Assembly: GCA_028456385.1 (NCBI GenBank)
Contig: JALNQF010000116.1
Span: forward strand, 62,001 to 126,000
DNA: 64,000 nucleotides
Source of the DNA: Ophiosphaerella korrae
Taxonomy: Eukaryota > Ascomycota > Dothideomycetes > Pleosporales > Phaeosphaeriaceae
Direction: 5' to 3'
The notes beneath the pieces were generated by a model. It made no database searches. It was given only the letters and a program-made list of their open reading frames with translations, and was not told where the DNA came from. This document shows, piece after piece, positions 1 through 12,890 of this stretch; position 1 is the stretch's first letter, and every line of letters begins with the position of its first letter. Position numbers and translations under genes: made by a program.

Positions 1-1900
1 AAGTTATATAAGTATAGCTAGTATTATAGTTCTTATATTAATACTAGATCTATAATAATTAGCGCCTAATTATTATTAGTATATAATAATTTATATTACT
101 AGGTTTACTTTACTTTATATATCTAGCGTTCTTTATCTTACTATTCTTTTACTAAGTAGTAGCTATCTACTAGTCTCTAGATTTTTTTTATAAATCTATC
201 TTATACTTTAGTATTCTTTTACTTTAGCTTTAGTATTTTAGGTGCTATTTTATATTTAGAAGTCTTAGGCTCTTAGTTTTCTTTCTTGTTCTCGTCCTAG
301 GCTATATATACTTGCTTTCCTAGATATAGTGTTATCTTACACTTATACCTTATCCTTCTCTTATATAGCTAAAGGTATTCTAAAGTATCTATCTTAGCTT
401 ACTTCTACTTTAGCTAATACTTTTTTATATAGCTTTGTACTCCTAGTAGTATATTTATAGCTTCTACCTTATTATCTATTATAAAGTTACTTAGCTTTAT
501 AGTAATCTTATAGTAGTTATATCTCTTACTTATATCTTATTACTAGAGGTTTGTAGTCTTGTAATCTCTCTTTTCCTAGCTTTTTCTAAGGATTACTTCC
601 TATTCTTCCTCTCTATTATTATCTTACTTCTTAAGTATATTAATTTATTATATAATCTTATTCTTTACTTAGTAATTTTTTACTAGGTACTCTATTTTAC
701 TATACTTGTAGTATTTTTAGCTTTCTACTCCCTTAGGGTTCTTATAGTAATAGTATTCTTATTTTCCTAGGTTTATATTATTAACGTATATCTCGTCTAG
801 CTTAAAGTATCTATAGCTACTCTAAACTTAGTTATTCTTATATTTGTATTAGTACTCGTACTTAGGTTTATACTTCTTACTATCTATATATAGTACTCTA
901 CTATTCTTAGCTTCTACTATATATTTATATATATAGTTATTAACTTAAATTACTTCTTTTATTAGGTTTTCTAACGTTTTAATTATAGCTCTACTATATA
1001 TTAGCTTACCTTAAATATTACTCTTAAGTCTCTATTAAAATATCCTTATTAATAACTTATTATTCTATTCTATTTATATTGCGTAGCTTTAGAATTTGTT
1101 AGTATAGTCTACTACTACCTTATATTGTTATAGCTACTATATCGCGCACTCTACTACTACTATCTTGTTTACTAGTAGAAAGGCTTATTATACTTTATCT
1201 TTAAACTTAATCTATTCTTTAAATATCTTGTTATAGTCGCTATTATTATTATTAAAGTATTTCTTAAAGTATAGTATAACTTATTTCTTTACCTTACCTC
1301 TTATATAAGATAATATAAGTATAGCTCTATCTTTATCTTAAACTTAGTCTACCTTAAAAAAGAGATTAAGTTATAAGATCTATAGCTTAAGCTTATTTTA
1401 TTCTCTATAGTAGAGGTCTAGCTTAGTAACCTTAGAAGTAGTAGTATAGGTTACTTCTATACGCTAGTTATCTATATTTATTAACGTATTACTTATCTTA
1501 AGAGTGTTTAATATATTAAGTCCTTAGAACTAAGTAAGAGTAATAAGGGCAAGTAGGCTTTTATAAGATAGGTAAGGTTAATAAATAAATTAGTTACTTA
1601 ACTTAATTAATAATTAGCTTTTATTAGAGTATTATTAAGTATATAAGTATTAATAGATAGATAAGAATCTTATTAAAGTATTAGTTATAATACTCTATTA
1701 AGATAAGAGTATAAAGAAGAGATTAAACACGATAGTTTATAAAGGTCTATTAACGTTCCTATATACTTACTATTTAGCGTTTATTTCTAAGCGCTTACTC
1801 TAGAGCGTTTACTCTAGAGCGCTTATTCTAGAGTGTTTACTCTAGAGCGTTTACTACTAAATAGTTATATATTCTACTACGCTATATTACTTAGCCTAAT
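1..1900 (-). mobile_element. RIP-degraded retroelement fragment with gag zinc-knuckle relic
   Basis: On the minus strand around 711-670 the translation reads YYKYSKIEYLVKNY, which fits a CCHC zinc knuckle (CX2CX4HX4C) whose cysteines and histidine became tyrosine by C-to-T change. The rest is full of stops. The relic suggests an LTR-retrotransposon gag running right to left. I saw no LTR pair or TSD for it, so its limits are unknown. Superfamily (Copia or Gypsy) cannot be decided by eye. Confidence 0.5.
1790..1859. repeat. Five-copy 14-bp tandem repeat
   Basis: Five consecutive 14-bp units of the form AGCGTTTACTCTAG, with one or two substitutions each. Several units keep a CG dinucleotide although almost all CG has been lost around them. 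Period is exact over the 70 bases. Confidence 0.85.
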
Positions 1901-2893
1901 CGCGTATAATATAATAGCTTACCTACTACTTAGTATTGTAACAAATACTATATATAGCTACAACTCTAGCTAATAATAGAGCTAATATATACTTTATTTA
2001 CTAAAAATTTACTTAGAAGACTATAAAATTATAAACTATCTCGCTATATTAACTTATTATTTATAAAAAATATAATAGTTTTTTATCTAAGTTTATTATA
2101 TATTAACTTAAGTTCTACTTATAAGTAAGTATATATATTAAATAGACGTCTACTTATATTATTAAAAACGTAAGCTAATTTAACTTTATTTTAGAAGTTT
2201 TATAGTATAAAGCTTATACGATTAAACTTAACTACTTTAATAAAATATTATTATTCTCTAATATTTACTACTAATAGTACTACTAGATAACTAATAAAAT
2301 CTCTTTAGTAGTATACTATAGTATACTTAGATATTACCTTACTATAGCTTTAAAGAAGCTAGTACTTAAACTATTATCTACTCTTATAAAGCTTTTAGGT
2401 AAGTACTCTAATAAGTATAAATAGAACTTATTAATAGATATTTAAACTATTAGTTATTATATAATTAAGGCCTTTACTAAAAGAAGTAGATATATACTTA
2501 TAGTACTTACTTTAGATAAAATACTACTACTAGTATACTACTATAAAGTAGCTAAAAAAGTAAATTATATATAATTTTATAAACTACTACTTATAGTAAA
2601 ACTTAAAAATATCGTATTTATAGAACTACTTTAACTATATTAAGACCTAATACTCTATTTTAATATAAAAGTTACTAAAGAACTTCTTTTTTATAAGTTA
2701 TATAACTTAGAAATTACTTTTAAGCTTAGTATAAAAATCTTATATACTAAATCTTACTTTTTTACTAGAAAATAAGATAAAGTAATCTAGAAATATATCT
2801 AAAAAAATAGAAGGTAAAAGCTTTATTAGTAAATATAGCTCTTTAGCTAAAAATAACTTACTAATTATAGCTAAACTAGATAGTAGCTTATAA

Positions 2894-3048
2894 GTTTATA
2901 TAAACTACTATAAGCTAAATAAATCTACTATTAAAAACTAGTACTTTATTCTATTCTTTAGAGAAATCCTAGCCTACTTAAATAAAGTAAAGATTTTCTC
3001 TAAATTTAATATAATATACGCCTTTTACTACTTATAAATTACTTTAAG
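2894..3048 (+). mobile_element. Older gypsy element, RT N-terminal part (interrupted)
   Basis: Plus-strand translation shows the start of a Ty3/gypsy reverse transcriptase: VYINYYKLNKSTIKN (from VCVDYRKLN..TIKN) followed by REILAYLN..KIFSKF. Stops and D-to-N or C-to-Y changes are RIP-like. The frame breaks at 3044-3048 (TTAAG), where another element is inserted, and resumes at 9987. More of this element may lie upstream to about 2,000, but no further motif was recognised there. Confidence 0.75.
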
Positions 3049-3453
3049 TATAGTAGAGTTACCTATTATTAACTATAAGTAACTACTTAGAGTATTAGTA
3101 GATTAGGAATTAATAACAAAAGTTTATATTATAATCTATAATAGACTATAAATAATAGAAGATATCTTATAATATTATATATTGTCGCTCTATAGTTTAA
3201 GGATTAAATTACTAATACTCTCTTAATAATATATATTACTACTAACTATATACTTAATACTTTCTTAGTACTTTACAACTTTATATTTACTAAGATTACA
3301 AATTTATAAATTTATTACGTATCTCTATTATAGTTAGTCTCCTAATTAAGTTTATTATCTTATAAGTTATTACCTTACTTATCCTATACTTTGTTAGTAG
3401 CTAAGCTTAGACTAATTAGATCTATTTTAATTTCTCTTGTTACTATCGTAACA
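3049..3453 (-). repeat. 3' LTR of the nested retrotransposon
   Basis: This is the partner of 9582-9986 with identical length. Its outer end has mutated from TGTAGTAG to TATAGTAG on the plus strand while the inner TAACA end is preserved. TTAAG lies directly outside at 3044-3048. Confidence 0.9.
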
Positions 3454-6400
3454 CTATCCTAGAGCTAAGGTTATTTATCTAGTTTCTCTATTAATTTCTA
3501 ATTCCTTATTACTCTTTATACTATCTTGTTTTTAATATAATAAACTTCTTCTTATAGCTTGTATTGTTTATAATAAGGTTAAGATGTTCTCTTATTATTA
3601 TTACGCCTTATTAGGTCTTTTATATCTAATATCTTTAAATAATAGTAAGTATTATAATAACTATATTCTTACTAATATTTAGTATAAGTACGTTTCTTCT
3701 AGTATTTTACTTATAGAGTATAAGTATTTAATTTCTATATAGTCTCTTTCTACTATATTATATAGGGCGAGCTATTAATAGAACTTAAGAAAAACTATTG
3801 TTATAGCTTGCTATAGCTAAAGCTAAGTATAAGTTAATTCTTTATAGGCTAGTAGAGCTTTATTCTTATATTAAGCGTTTTTATAAGATAAAAGCTTATA
3901 ATAACGCTAAGTTATCTAAATAGTCTTGTATATTAGAAGCTAAGTTAGATCTTAAGGACGTAGTAGAGGCTACTCTAGCTCCTATTATATTAAGCACACT
4001 TATCGTCTCTCTATCTATTAGTAGTATTACTAATTTTCTTAGTTTACTATAAGGCGTTCTAGAAGGTTTTAATTTTAGAACTCTTCTAGTTTCTTAAAGT
4101 AGTTAAGATTGTTCTCTAGTTCCTATATATTTTCCTATAGTTAGTTTTTCTTGTTTATACTTATCTACTTTACTAAGTAGTAATTCCTTTTATTATAGAA
4201 TTAGTATTATAAGATTTCTTTAACTTCTTATTCTTCTTATTCTCTATATATATTTACTTTATAAACTAGTAGTTTTACTTCTTATAGTACTTACTCTAGT
4301 AGTACTATATAAAATATTAGGTATATCCTTATTTTATCTAGTAGTCTTAACTTAAATATAACTAGTATAACTTTCTTAGTTACTTTGTATAGTTTTATCT
4401 TAACGTAATCTAGTTTTAGACTTAGTCTTTTACTTTTAATATTCCTTTGTAATAGTTATACTTTTTCTCTTTCTTTAAATTAGAGTCCTTCTTAGTATTT
4501 TTTATTATAGTACTTTGCTATTTAGTCTTATAAGAATTCTATATCTTGTTATAGCTAGTTATATATTTCTTTAAGTTTATTTATAAAGTTTTCTCTTCTT
4601 AGTAACTAAAATACTTTAAATCTTAGTATTTAGTATATATTAGAGTTAAATCTATAGTTTGTAAAGAAAGGTAATATTCTTATTACTATATTTTTTACGC
4701 TATTATATACGAACTATATAATAGGTAGTAATTATACCTAATTATTTTAGTTATAGTTAAAGTAGTATCTTAAGTACTATTCTACTATTTAGTTTATACG
4801 TTCTAACTATCTATCTATCTATAGATAGTATACTATTAATATTATATATTTAACTCCTAATAATACTATTATTGTTCTCTATAGTTCTAATATAAATCTT
4901 ACGTCTCTATCTATAATAATTTTATCTAGGATACTATATTAGCTAACTACTATTCCTAGAACTTAGTATATAGTAACCTCTACCTTACTTTTTTCTTTAT
5001 ATAGTCTAAAGTATAAGTACTTTATAAGCTTATCTACTATTATTAATATCTTATTATATTTAACTCCTAATATTAAATCTTTTAACTTAGGTAACTTTAT
5101 AATAAAGTCTATTATAATAACTCTCTAGAGTTATTCTAGTATTTTAACTAGTTATAGTATCCTATATAGTGCGTGTTTACTATATTTATTTTTATAGTAT
5201 TCTATATAGTCTTATAGTACTTCTATTACTAGTTATCTTACTTTTAGAATATAATAATCTCTTAAGAGTCTATCTAGTATTTTATTAATACCCTAGTATC
5301 TATATACTAGTAGTTTATAAAATTATTATATAAACTTTCTCTATATTTTATTTAGAATATATATTCTTCTATAAGCTTTTATAAGTTCTTTTTAGATATT
5401 AAATTTTTATATTTCTTTAGAAGCCTTCTTTATTTCTTTCTAAATCTATTTATTTAGCTTACTACTTTTTCTTTTAAGTATTATAGCTATTTTAGTTATA
5501 TTTAGAACTAAATATCTATCTTTATTCTTAACTAGAACTATACTAGTAGTATTTACTTCTTCTTATAAGTCTAGTCTTCTACTTAAAGTATCTATAAATT
5601 AGTTATCTTTACCTTTTATATATATAATTTTAAAGTTAAATATTAATAAAAACTCTTACTATCTTGTATAGTATTATAATAAGTCTTTATTTAGTATAAA
5701 TCTTATAAGATTCTTATAGTTTATATAGACCTTTATCTAGTATTTTACTTCTTATAAGTATACTTTTTATTACTTAAATACTTTATAAATTACTAGTATT
5801 TCTTTGTTATAAATTAGATAGTTAAGCTCTACTAGTTTTATTTTCTTAGAGAAATATTTAATTAGGTATTCTTACTTTATATCTTTATCTTCTTGTATTA
5901 ATACTATCCTATAAACTAAGTTAGATATATCTATCTTTACTATTACTAGTATATCTAGGTTATATATTCTAATAACTAGATTCTCTATAAATCTCTACTT
6001 AATTTACTTAAATACTTTATTGTACTCTTATATCTATTTAAATAGTATATCTTTTTTTATAAGGTTTATTAATAGTTCTATTTATTTAGACTATCTTACT
6101 ATAAGTTTCTTGTAAAAGTTTACTAGTCTATAAAATTATTATACTTCTTGTAGGTTTTTAGGTATTAGCTATTCCTAGATTATCTTAATCTTGTTTAAAT
6201 CGATTCTTACCTTTCCTAGTTCTATAATAAATCTAAGAAAGTCTATTTCTTTAGTATAAAATTTATATTTCTTTATCTTAAAGAATAGTTTATTCTCTAC
6301 TAGTTTTTCTAGCACCTTATATTTATATTATATATATTCTTCCTCTATTTCTAAAAATATAAGGATATTATCTAGGTATATAAATATAAATACGTCTAGG

Positions 6401-8493
6401 TACTCTTTTAAGACTATATTTATTCTCTCTTAAAATACTACTAGTATATTTATTAATCTAAAAGGTATAACTATATATTTAAATAGTTTATATTACGTTC
6501 TAAATACTATCTTCTATTTATTACCCTTCTTAATTCTAATCTAGTAGTAGGTATTTTAGATATCTAGTTTTATAAAGATTTAAGCTTTCTATAGTCTATC
6601 CTATATTTTATCTATACGTAGTAAGAGGTACTAGTTCTTGTTTATAATTGTGTTTATCTTCTTAAAGTCTATATAGAGTTATTTATTATCTATCTCTTTT
6701 TTATCTATAAATATAAGTCTATATACTACTAAGGATTTTAATTCTTATATCTATCTTTTCTTTATTACGTTTTAAATAAATACTTATTTAATCTTAGATT
6801 CTTTTTCTACTTTTTTATAAGCTAGGCTCTATCTTATATTTTTACTTTTTTCTAGTTCTATTACTAAGTCTTATAGTTAATATTCTAGGAGGTAGTTATT
6901 AGGTTCTATAAGTTATTTCTCCTATTTCTTATATTCCTCTAGGAACTCTCTTTTATATATACTTATATTAGCTTTTAATATATCTTTTTTAAAGTAACTA
7001 ATTTTCTTTATTCTCTAATTAATCCTTAGGTTAGTTATCTATAACTATAGTATACCTAATATTACGTCTTGTTTATTATTTATTGTTGTTATATCTATAA
7101 CTATATTCTTAATTTCTAGTCTTTCTAGTTTTAATATAGAGAGTACTATTTTAAACTTAATAAGTTCTTAAAATAGTTTTCTTTTAATTATACTTAGTTA
7201 TTAAGAGTATTTCTTTGTTATATAATATATTCTTTATTTTTTTATAAACTTCTTAGATATAAAGTTCTTTATAGCTCTACTATTAATTATAACTTATACT
7301 TCTTTTCTTTAGAAGGTACTTTGTTTTGTAATATATAGGCCTATTACGCCTTCTAGCCTTTTATACTTAAGCTATTCTTTAAATTATTTATTCTTCTAGA
7401 GCTATTACCTTAACTTGTATTTATAATTTTTATACTTTAGATATTTATTATAGGTATTCTTATACTATAGTCTTCCTAAGATATATTCCTTTAATAGTTT
7501 TAGTCTAGGCCTAATTAATATATATTCTTTATTAGGTATCTTTATTATTTCCTAACCTTTACTTTCTTTTTTTAGGATTACCTTTATATAGTTATATCCT
7601 TCCTTTTATATTAGCTATATATAATTACGTACTTTTAATTCTCTATATAAGTAGTAGTTTATATTTAGGTATAATACCTATAATATTTCTAAGTATACGA
7701 GATATTTTAGATCTATTCTTTTATCGTCTACTACTTAGTACTTATTTATACTAGGTCTTGTTATTATTAGAATATAGTATACTATTAGTATACGTAGTAT
7801 ATAGGCTTTATTAATCTATTACGTTTTTCTTACTAGATACTACTATTCTCTTTATATAAGTATTCTTCTTACTATAACTATATATTATTCTATCTATTTT
7901 TAGAATATTATAAACCTTATTACTTTAGGATTATATTCTTTCTAATCTTTATACGCTTCCTCTATACTTATAACTAGTAAGTATTTCTAAATAAACTTCT
8001 ATTCTTTATTTTATTCTACTATATCTATTATTATATAGCTATTATAACTATATATATTTAACTATATATACTCTATATCTTTTATATTAACTTATCTCTT
8101 ATCTCTTTATAGTTTTTTAGAGAAGACTATATTAGTCTCTTTATCTAGTACTAGTCCTTTAGCCTAGATTAATAGGGTCTAAGGTTTTTCTCCTTCTAAA
8201 TCTTCTATTAGTAAGTCTATTATACGTCTTATTTCTTTAAGCTATACTTAGGTTCTACTTTCTTTTATTACTACTACTCTATTCTTTTATAAGAACTATC
8301 TTACTCTTTACTTTCTAAAAAGATATATATAGTAGTTATTATTATAATAAAAGGTCTAATTAAGTATTACGTACTATATTTCTTTACTCCTAGCTACTTT
8401 CTCTTAAGGTTTAGCCTATACTTTTAGTACTTCCTTCTTACTTTTAGTTATTTTTAACTAGGCTTCTTTATCTTTCTTAGAGTCTTTACTTCT

Positions 8494-8604
8494 ATAATCT
8501 TTTATAAAGTATCCTAGCTTCTTATATTTATAATATACTATATCCTTTTTCTATTTTAATTAATAGTCTTTTACGTAGTAGCTTTTTTTACTATAGTTAA
8601 AGTA
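8494..8604 (-). pseudogene. Gag double zinc-knuckle relic
   Basis: Two 14-residue modules lie in the same minus-strand frame, 23 codons apart: YFNYSKKSYYVKDY and YYKYKKLGYFIKDY. Each fits CX2CX4HX4C if every Cys and His codon has changed to Tyr by C-to-T on one strand. This identifies the upstream part of the element as gag. Confidence 0.8.
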
Positions 8605-9581
8605 TATAAAGTCTTTATCTTTCTTTTTATTCTTTCTACCCTTATTAGTATTAAAGATTATAGGATCTCTCTTGTTATAGTTTTAGTTAGATCCTCTATA
8701 CTTATTCTTTTTCTATTCTTAAAAATTGTTATTAATTTATATTACCTATTACTTTAGGTCTTCTAGTATTCTTAGTTTTTCTATATAGATTATTTTGTAT
8801 CGTATTTTTAAGTTTAGTCCTTGTTTAAATTATAATATTAGAGATAGCTTATTCTATTCTATATTTTATAATAGTTATTTAAACTATAATATATATTTAG
8901 GAATACTCTTATATTATATAAGTTTCTTAAGCCTTTCTTTAGCCTATTAGGTAATATTAGTATCCCTAAATACTACTCTTATTTATTTAGTAAAGTATTT
9001 ATAACTTCTAAAGATATCTCTTGTTTTATCCTTCTATATTCCTAGAGCGTATATTGTATAGTTTATCTAGTAAGGTTTAAACTATCTTATTATATCTTCT
9101 TTAAGGTGTATTCTAATATATATTACCTTCTTATCTTCTCTATTAAAATATAGTACTTATATATTAATCTAAAGTTATACTAATACTATAAAAGGTCTTA
9201 GTTTTTCTCTTATTCTATTAAACTTCTTAAGTATTAGTATCTTAAGTAGTTTCTTTATTACACTTATTTCTAGTCTTTAGGTAATTTATTCTATCTAGTT
9301 TTGTCTTTCTATAATAGCCTTAATTTATACCTTGTTTTATTTTACGTAGTCTTATAGTTCTTTATTTTATATTTCTAAGGCGTTAATTACTATCTTTATA
9401 TCTTCTTTTTCTAAGATTAAGTTATTTAAATAGTCCTTAATTACCTTCTATATAGTATTATCTAATTTATAACTACTTAGAAGTACTTTAACTTCTTTCT
9501 TAGTTAAACTTTCTACTATCGTGTTAGCTTAGACTATACGCTACTTACGCTTTACTTTTCCTAATAACTAAATTAGTAAGG

Positions 9582-9986
9582 TGTAGTAGGGTTACCTATT
9601 ATCGACTACAAGTAACTACTAGAGGTATTAGTAGATTAGGAATTAATAACAAAAGTTTATATTGTAATTTGCAATAGACTATAAATAATAGAAGATATCT
9701 TACGATATTATATATTGTCGCTCTATAATTAAAGGATTGAAATACTAATACTATCTTAATAATACGCATCGCTACTAACTATATACTTAATACCTTCTTA
9801 GTACTTCGCAACTTCGTGTTTACTAAGATTACAAATTTATAAATTTATTACGTGTCTCTATTATAGTTAGTCTCTTAATTAAGTTTATTATCTTATAAGT
9901 TATTACCCTACTTATCTTATACTTTGTTAGTAGCTAAGCTAAGACTAATTAGATCTATTTTAATTTCTCTTATTACTATCGCTATA
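9582..9986 (-). repeat. 5' LTR of the nested retrotransposon
   Basis: The 405-bp copy matches 3049-3453 along its length, with differences mainly C/T or G/A as expected from RIP after insertion. Combining both copies, the element-strand LTR begins TGTTACGATAG and ends CCCTACTACA, the usual TG...CA ends. Confidence 0.9.
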
Positions 9987-11600
9987 TTAAGTTTAGAATA
10001 GCTAACTACTTTTATTACTTACTTTAGTATATATACTTATAAAGTAGTACTTTTTAGCTTTACTAATATACTAGCTACTTTCTAGTACGCTATTAACTTA
10101 GCTTTACTAAAATATTTAGATAACTTCTATACTATATATATAGATAACGTCTTAATATACTCTAATAATAAAATAGACTATATCTAGTATATTTATAAAG
10201 TACTTATATAACTAAAAGAGTAAGGCTTCTATATAGACTCTAAAAAATCTAGCCTTTATACTACTTTAGTTAAGTTTTTAAGTATAATTATCTTTAATAA
10301 AAGAATTATAATAGATCTCTCTAAAGTTAAAGCTATCTAAGAGTAGAAAATACTAAAGACTACTAAAGAAGTCTTAGCCTTTTTAGGCTATACTAGATTC
10401 TTCTAGTACTTTATTAAAAATTACTTAAGCTTTACTCTACTACTTACTAAGTTAATTAAGTCTAAAATTATTACTAAACTTACTAAAAGAGATAAGCTAC
10501 TCTTTTAAAAAACTTAGTATAAGCTCTTTATAATTACTTAAGAATATATAAATACTTTTAATATATTAAAAGCTACTTTTTAGTTAAAAGTAGTTTTACT
10601 TTACTTTAACTCTTTAAAACTAATTTATATCTAAACTAATACTTTAGAGTAAGCTTTAAGTAGAGTAATAAGCTAACTAAACTAAGATAGAATCTAATAG
10701 CTAGTTAGCTTCTTCTTAAAAAAAATACTTTAGTAGAATATAATTATAATATCTATAACTTAGAACTTATAGTTATAATTTAAGTATTTAAAAAATAGAA
10801 ACTAAAGCTTATAAGTAGTTTATATATAATTAGTATTATTATAAACTACTATAATTTAGAAACTTTTATAATAACTAAAAAGCGTAATTACTACTAGGCT
10901 TACTATTTATTATTCTTATCTTAATTTAATTTCTATATTAAATATATACCTAGTAATATAAATAAAGTTATAGACGTCCTAAGCTACTAACTATAAGATT
11001 ACTTTATAGATAATTCTAATCTATAAGTATTAAGAGCTAACTAAATTATCTTAAGCTTTTAAGTCTTAGCCCTAGGCGTAAAACCTATACTAGATCTAGT
11101 AATTTATACTCTAAGCCTTATAGACTAATAAAAGCTAAATAGATTTATACTAAAATAAGCTACTATAGTATATACTTACTTTTACTATATTATAAAAATA
11201 AACTCTAAATTAGTAAACTTACTAGAAGACTTTCTACTACTCTTTAATAAAGAACTAGACTTAGAACTCTTACTATACTTTACTAACTTACACTTAATAG
11301 AGGAATTACTAAATATAGTATACTTAGAAGACTATATAGCTTAAGCTATATTTACTACTATAAATAGTAGATAATAAAAACTATTAAAAGCTTTTTATAA
11401 AGTAAGAATCTACTTTTTATATACTAATATTAGCTTTACTAGTTTAAAAAAAGAAAAGTACTTTTAAGTTAATAAAATATATTTATATATCTTTTTAAAT
11501 ATATATCTATACTACTAAATCTTTAATTTATATTATAACTATTAGTTAGTAAGCTATAAAAAACTTTATAGTATACTATATCTAATATATAAGTACTATT
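9987..11600 (+). mobile_element. Older gypsy element, RT/RNase H continuation
   Basis: The frame resumes after the TSD. It shows LTTF.TYFSIYTYKVV.FSFTN (family: FRTRYGLFEYLVMPFGLTN) and YIDN at 10137-10148 (YIDD catalytic motif with D to N), then KEVLAFLGYTRFF typical of the RT/RNase H connection around 10,360. Later sequence is too decayed to assign. The downstream limit is approximate. Confidence 0.75.
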
Positions 11601-11622
11601 ATTAGATTAAAATACTTTAAGC

Positions 11623-11820
11623 TTATAAAGTAGACTTTATATAAGATAACTTAATAAAGTAGTTTTAATAATTAACTAAAAAGAGTAAATAGTAGATATA
11701 GTTATCTAAGTAAGTACTATATATATATACTTAGTAGTTTACTAAGTACTAACTAAAAGTAGAAAAGTAGTTAAATATTAGTAAGTTTATAATATTAGTA
11801 TAAAAATAAAAGATATAAGA
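11623..11820 (+). repeat. Left arm of a long inverted repeat
   Basis: It is the reverse complement of 14092-14312, with a few C/T-type differences and about 25 extra bases in the right arm (an added copy of a short AGTAAGTTTATAA-like palindrome). The arms enclose about 2.3 kb. Outside the arms the sequences do not match. This could be a decayed TIR element or two head-to-head copies of one repeat. Confidence 0.8.
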
Positions 11821-11905
11821 AATAACTCCTTTATATATCTCTTTCCTTTTAAAGAGTAAATTCCTAGAGCTTAAAAAGAGCTCTAATTAACTAATAATAC
11901 TTATT

Positions 11906-11910
<5 letters not shown>

Positions 11911-11946
<36 letters not shown>
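11911..11946 (+). repeat. (AGT)n microsatellite
   Basis: About twelve uninterrupted AGT/TAG triplets within the RIP-degraded block. Confidence 0.9.
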
Positions 11947-12510
11947 AGAGTTAAAGAAGTTAACTATTTTTAAAGTTAAAATTATTATTTATAAAGTATA
12001 GAGCTAAGGTTATTACTAATTTTAGTATAAAATTAAAACCTACATAACTTTTATATATAAAATATATTAACTTTAAACTCTTTTTTACTACTTTTACTCT
12101 ATACTAATAAAATTAAACCTAAAAGTATTTATATATAGTATAAGAGAAAGTAAAGTTAATACTACTAAGTAACTTAATAGTACTAGATCTTTATATAAGT
12201 ACTTACTATTAATATAAGCTTTATAATAAGTAGGTTTATTAATATAAGTAACTTAGTAAGCTTAATATTTATAAGTTTTAAGGAGTAAGTAGTATAAAGT
12301 AGCTCTAGCTAAGAATTTAGTAGCTAGTTATAAATTCTATAATAGTAAACTAGACTTACGTATAACTAGTTATAAGAGAGCGTAGTAGTTATAGCTATAG
12401 TAGTAAGAGTAAGCCCTAACCTAAAATAAGTCTTATACTTAATAGTTAAAGTAAACTACTTTTACTATTTTTATACTATAATTTAGCTTTAGCTAGTAGT
12501 AAAGTTTTTT

Positions 12511-12890
12511 AATTACGCTTTAGAGATCTTTTTTATACTTACTAATAGCTAAAGTACTCTACTAGGTTATATCTTTATTAAGACTTTATTTTAGGTATAT
12601 AGTTAGTATTTTAGGCTTCTTTAAGTAGTTCTAGTAAAAGTTAAAAGTAGTAATTATACTTTATAGTAAGCTTTTTTATACTTATTAATAGTTTTAGGCT
12701 TATTTAAGTAGTTTTAGTAAGAGCTAAAAGTAGTAATTACGCTTTAGAGAAGGCTTTTTTATACCTATTAGTAAGCTAAAGTACTTTAACAAGTTATATC
12801 TTTATTAGAGCTCTATTTTTTAGGTATATATAGAGTTAGTAGTTTAGCTTTCTCTAAGAAGTTTTAGTAAAAGTTAAAAGTTACTTTATA
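12511..12890 (+). repeat. Degenerate tandem repeats in AT block
   Basis: Three diverged copies start near 12,511, 12,652 and 12,735. Each begins with an AATTACGCTTTAGAG-like stretch and is preceded or followed by AGTAGTTYTAGTAARAG. Unit length is irregular (about 85-140 bp). It may be an LTR or UTR repeat of a retroelement. Confidence 0.55.

Larger units (their letters stand above)
3049..9986 (-). mobile_element. Full-length RIP-degraded Ty3/gypsy-like LTR retrotransposon
   Basis: It is bounded by two 405-bp direct repeats (9582-9986 is the 5' LTR and 3049-3453 the 3' LTR in element orientation) and flanked by the 5-bp duplication TTAAG (3044-3048 and 9987-9991). On the minus strand the order is gag with two relic CCHC knuckles (8604-8563 and 8535-8494), then reverse transcriptase with YLDNIL at 6378-6361 (YLDD in intact elements), then RNase H-like sequence around 5.75-6.0 kb. 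Integrase should lie below about 5.4 kb but was not pinned down. Total length is 6,938 bp. It is inactive: stops occur throughout. Confidence 0.88.

Noticed and set aside
11911..11946. AGT triplet array as a telomere or centromere repeat
   Set aside because: Short, interstitial and not TTAGGG-like. A simple microsatellite explains it.
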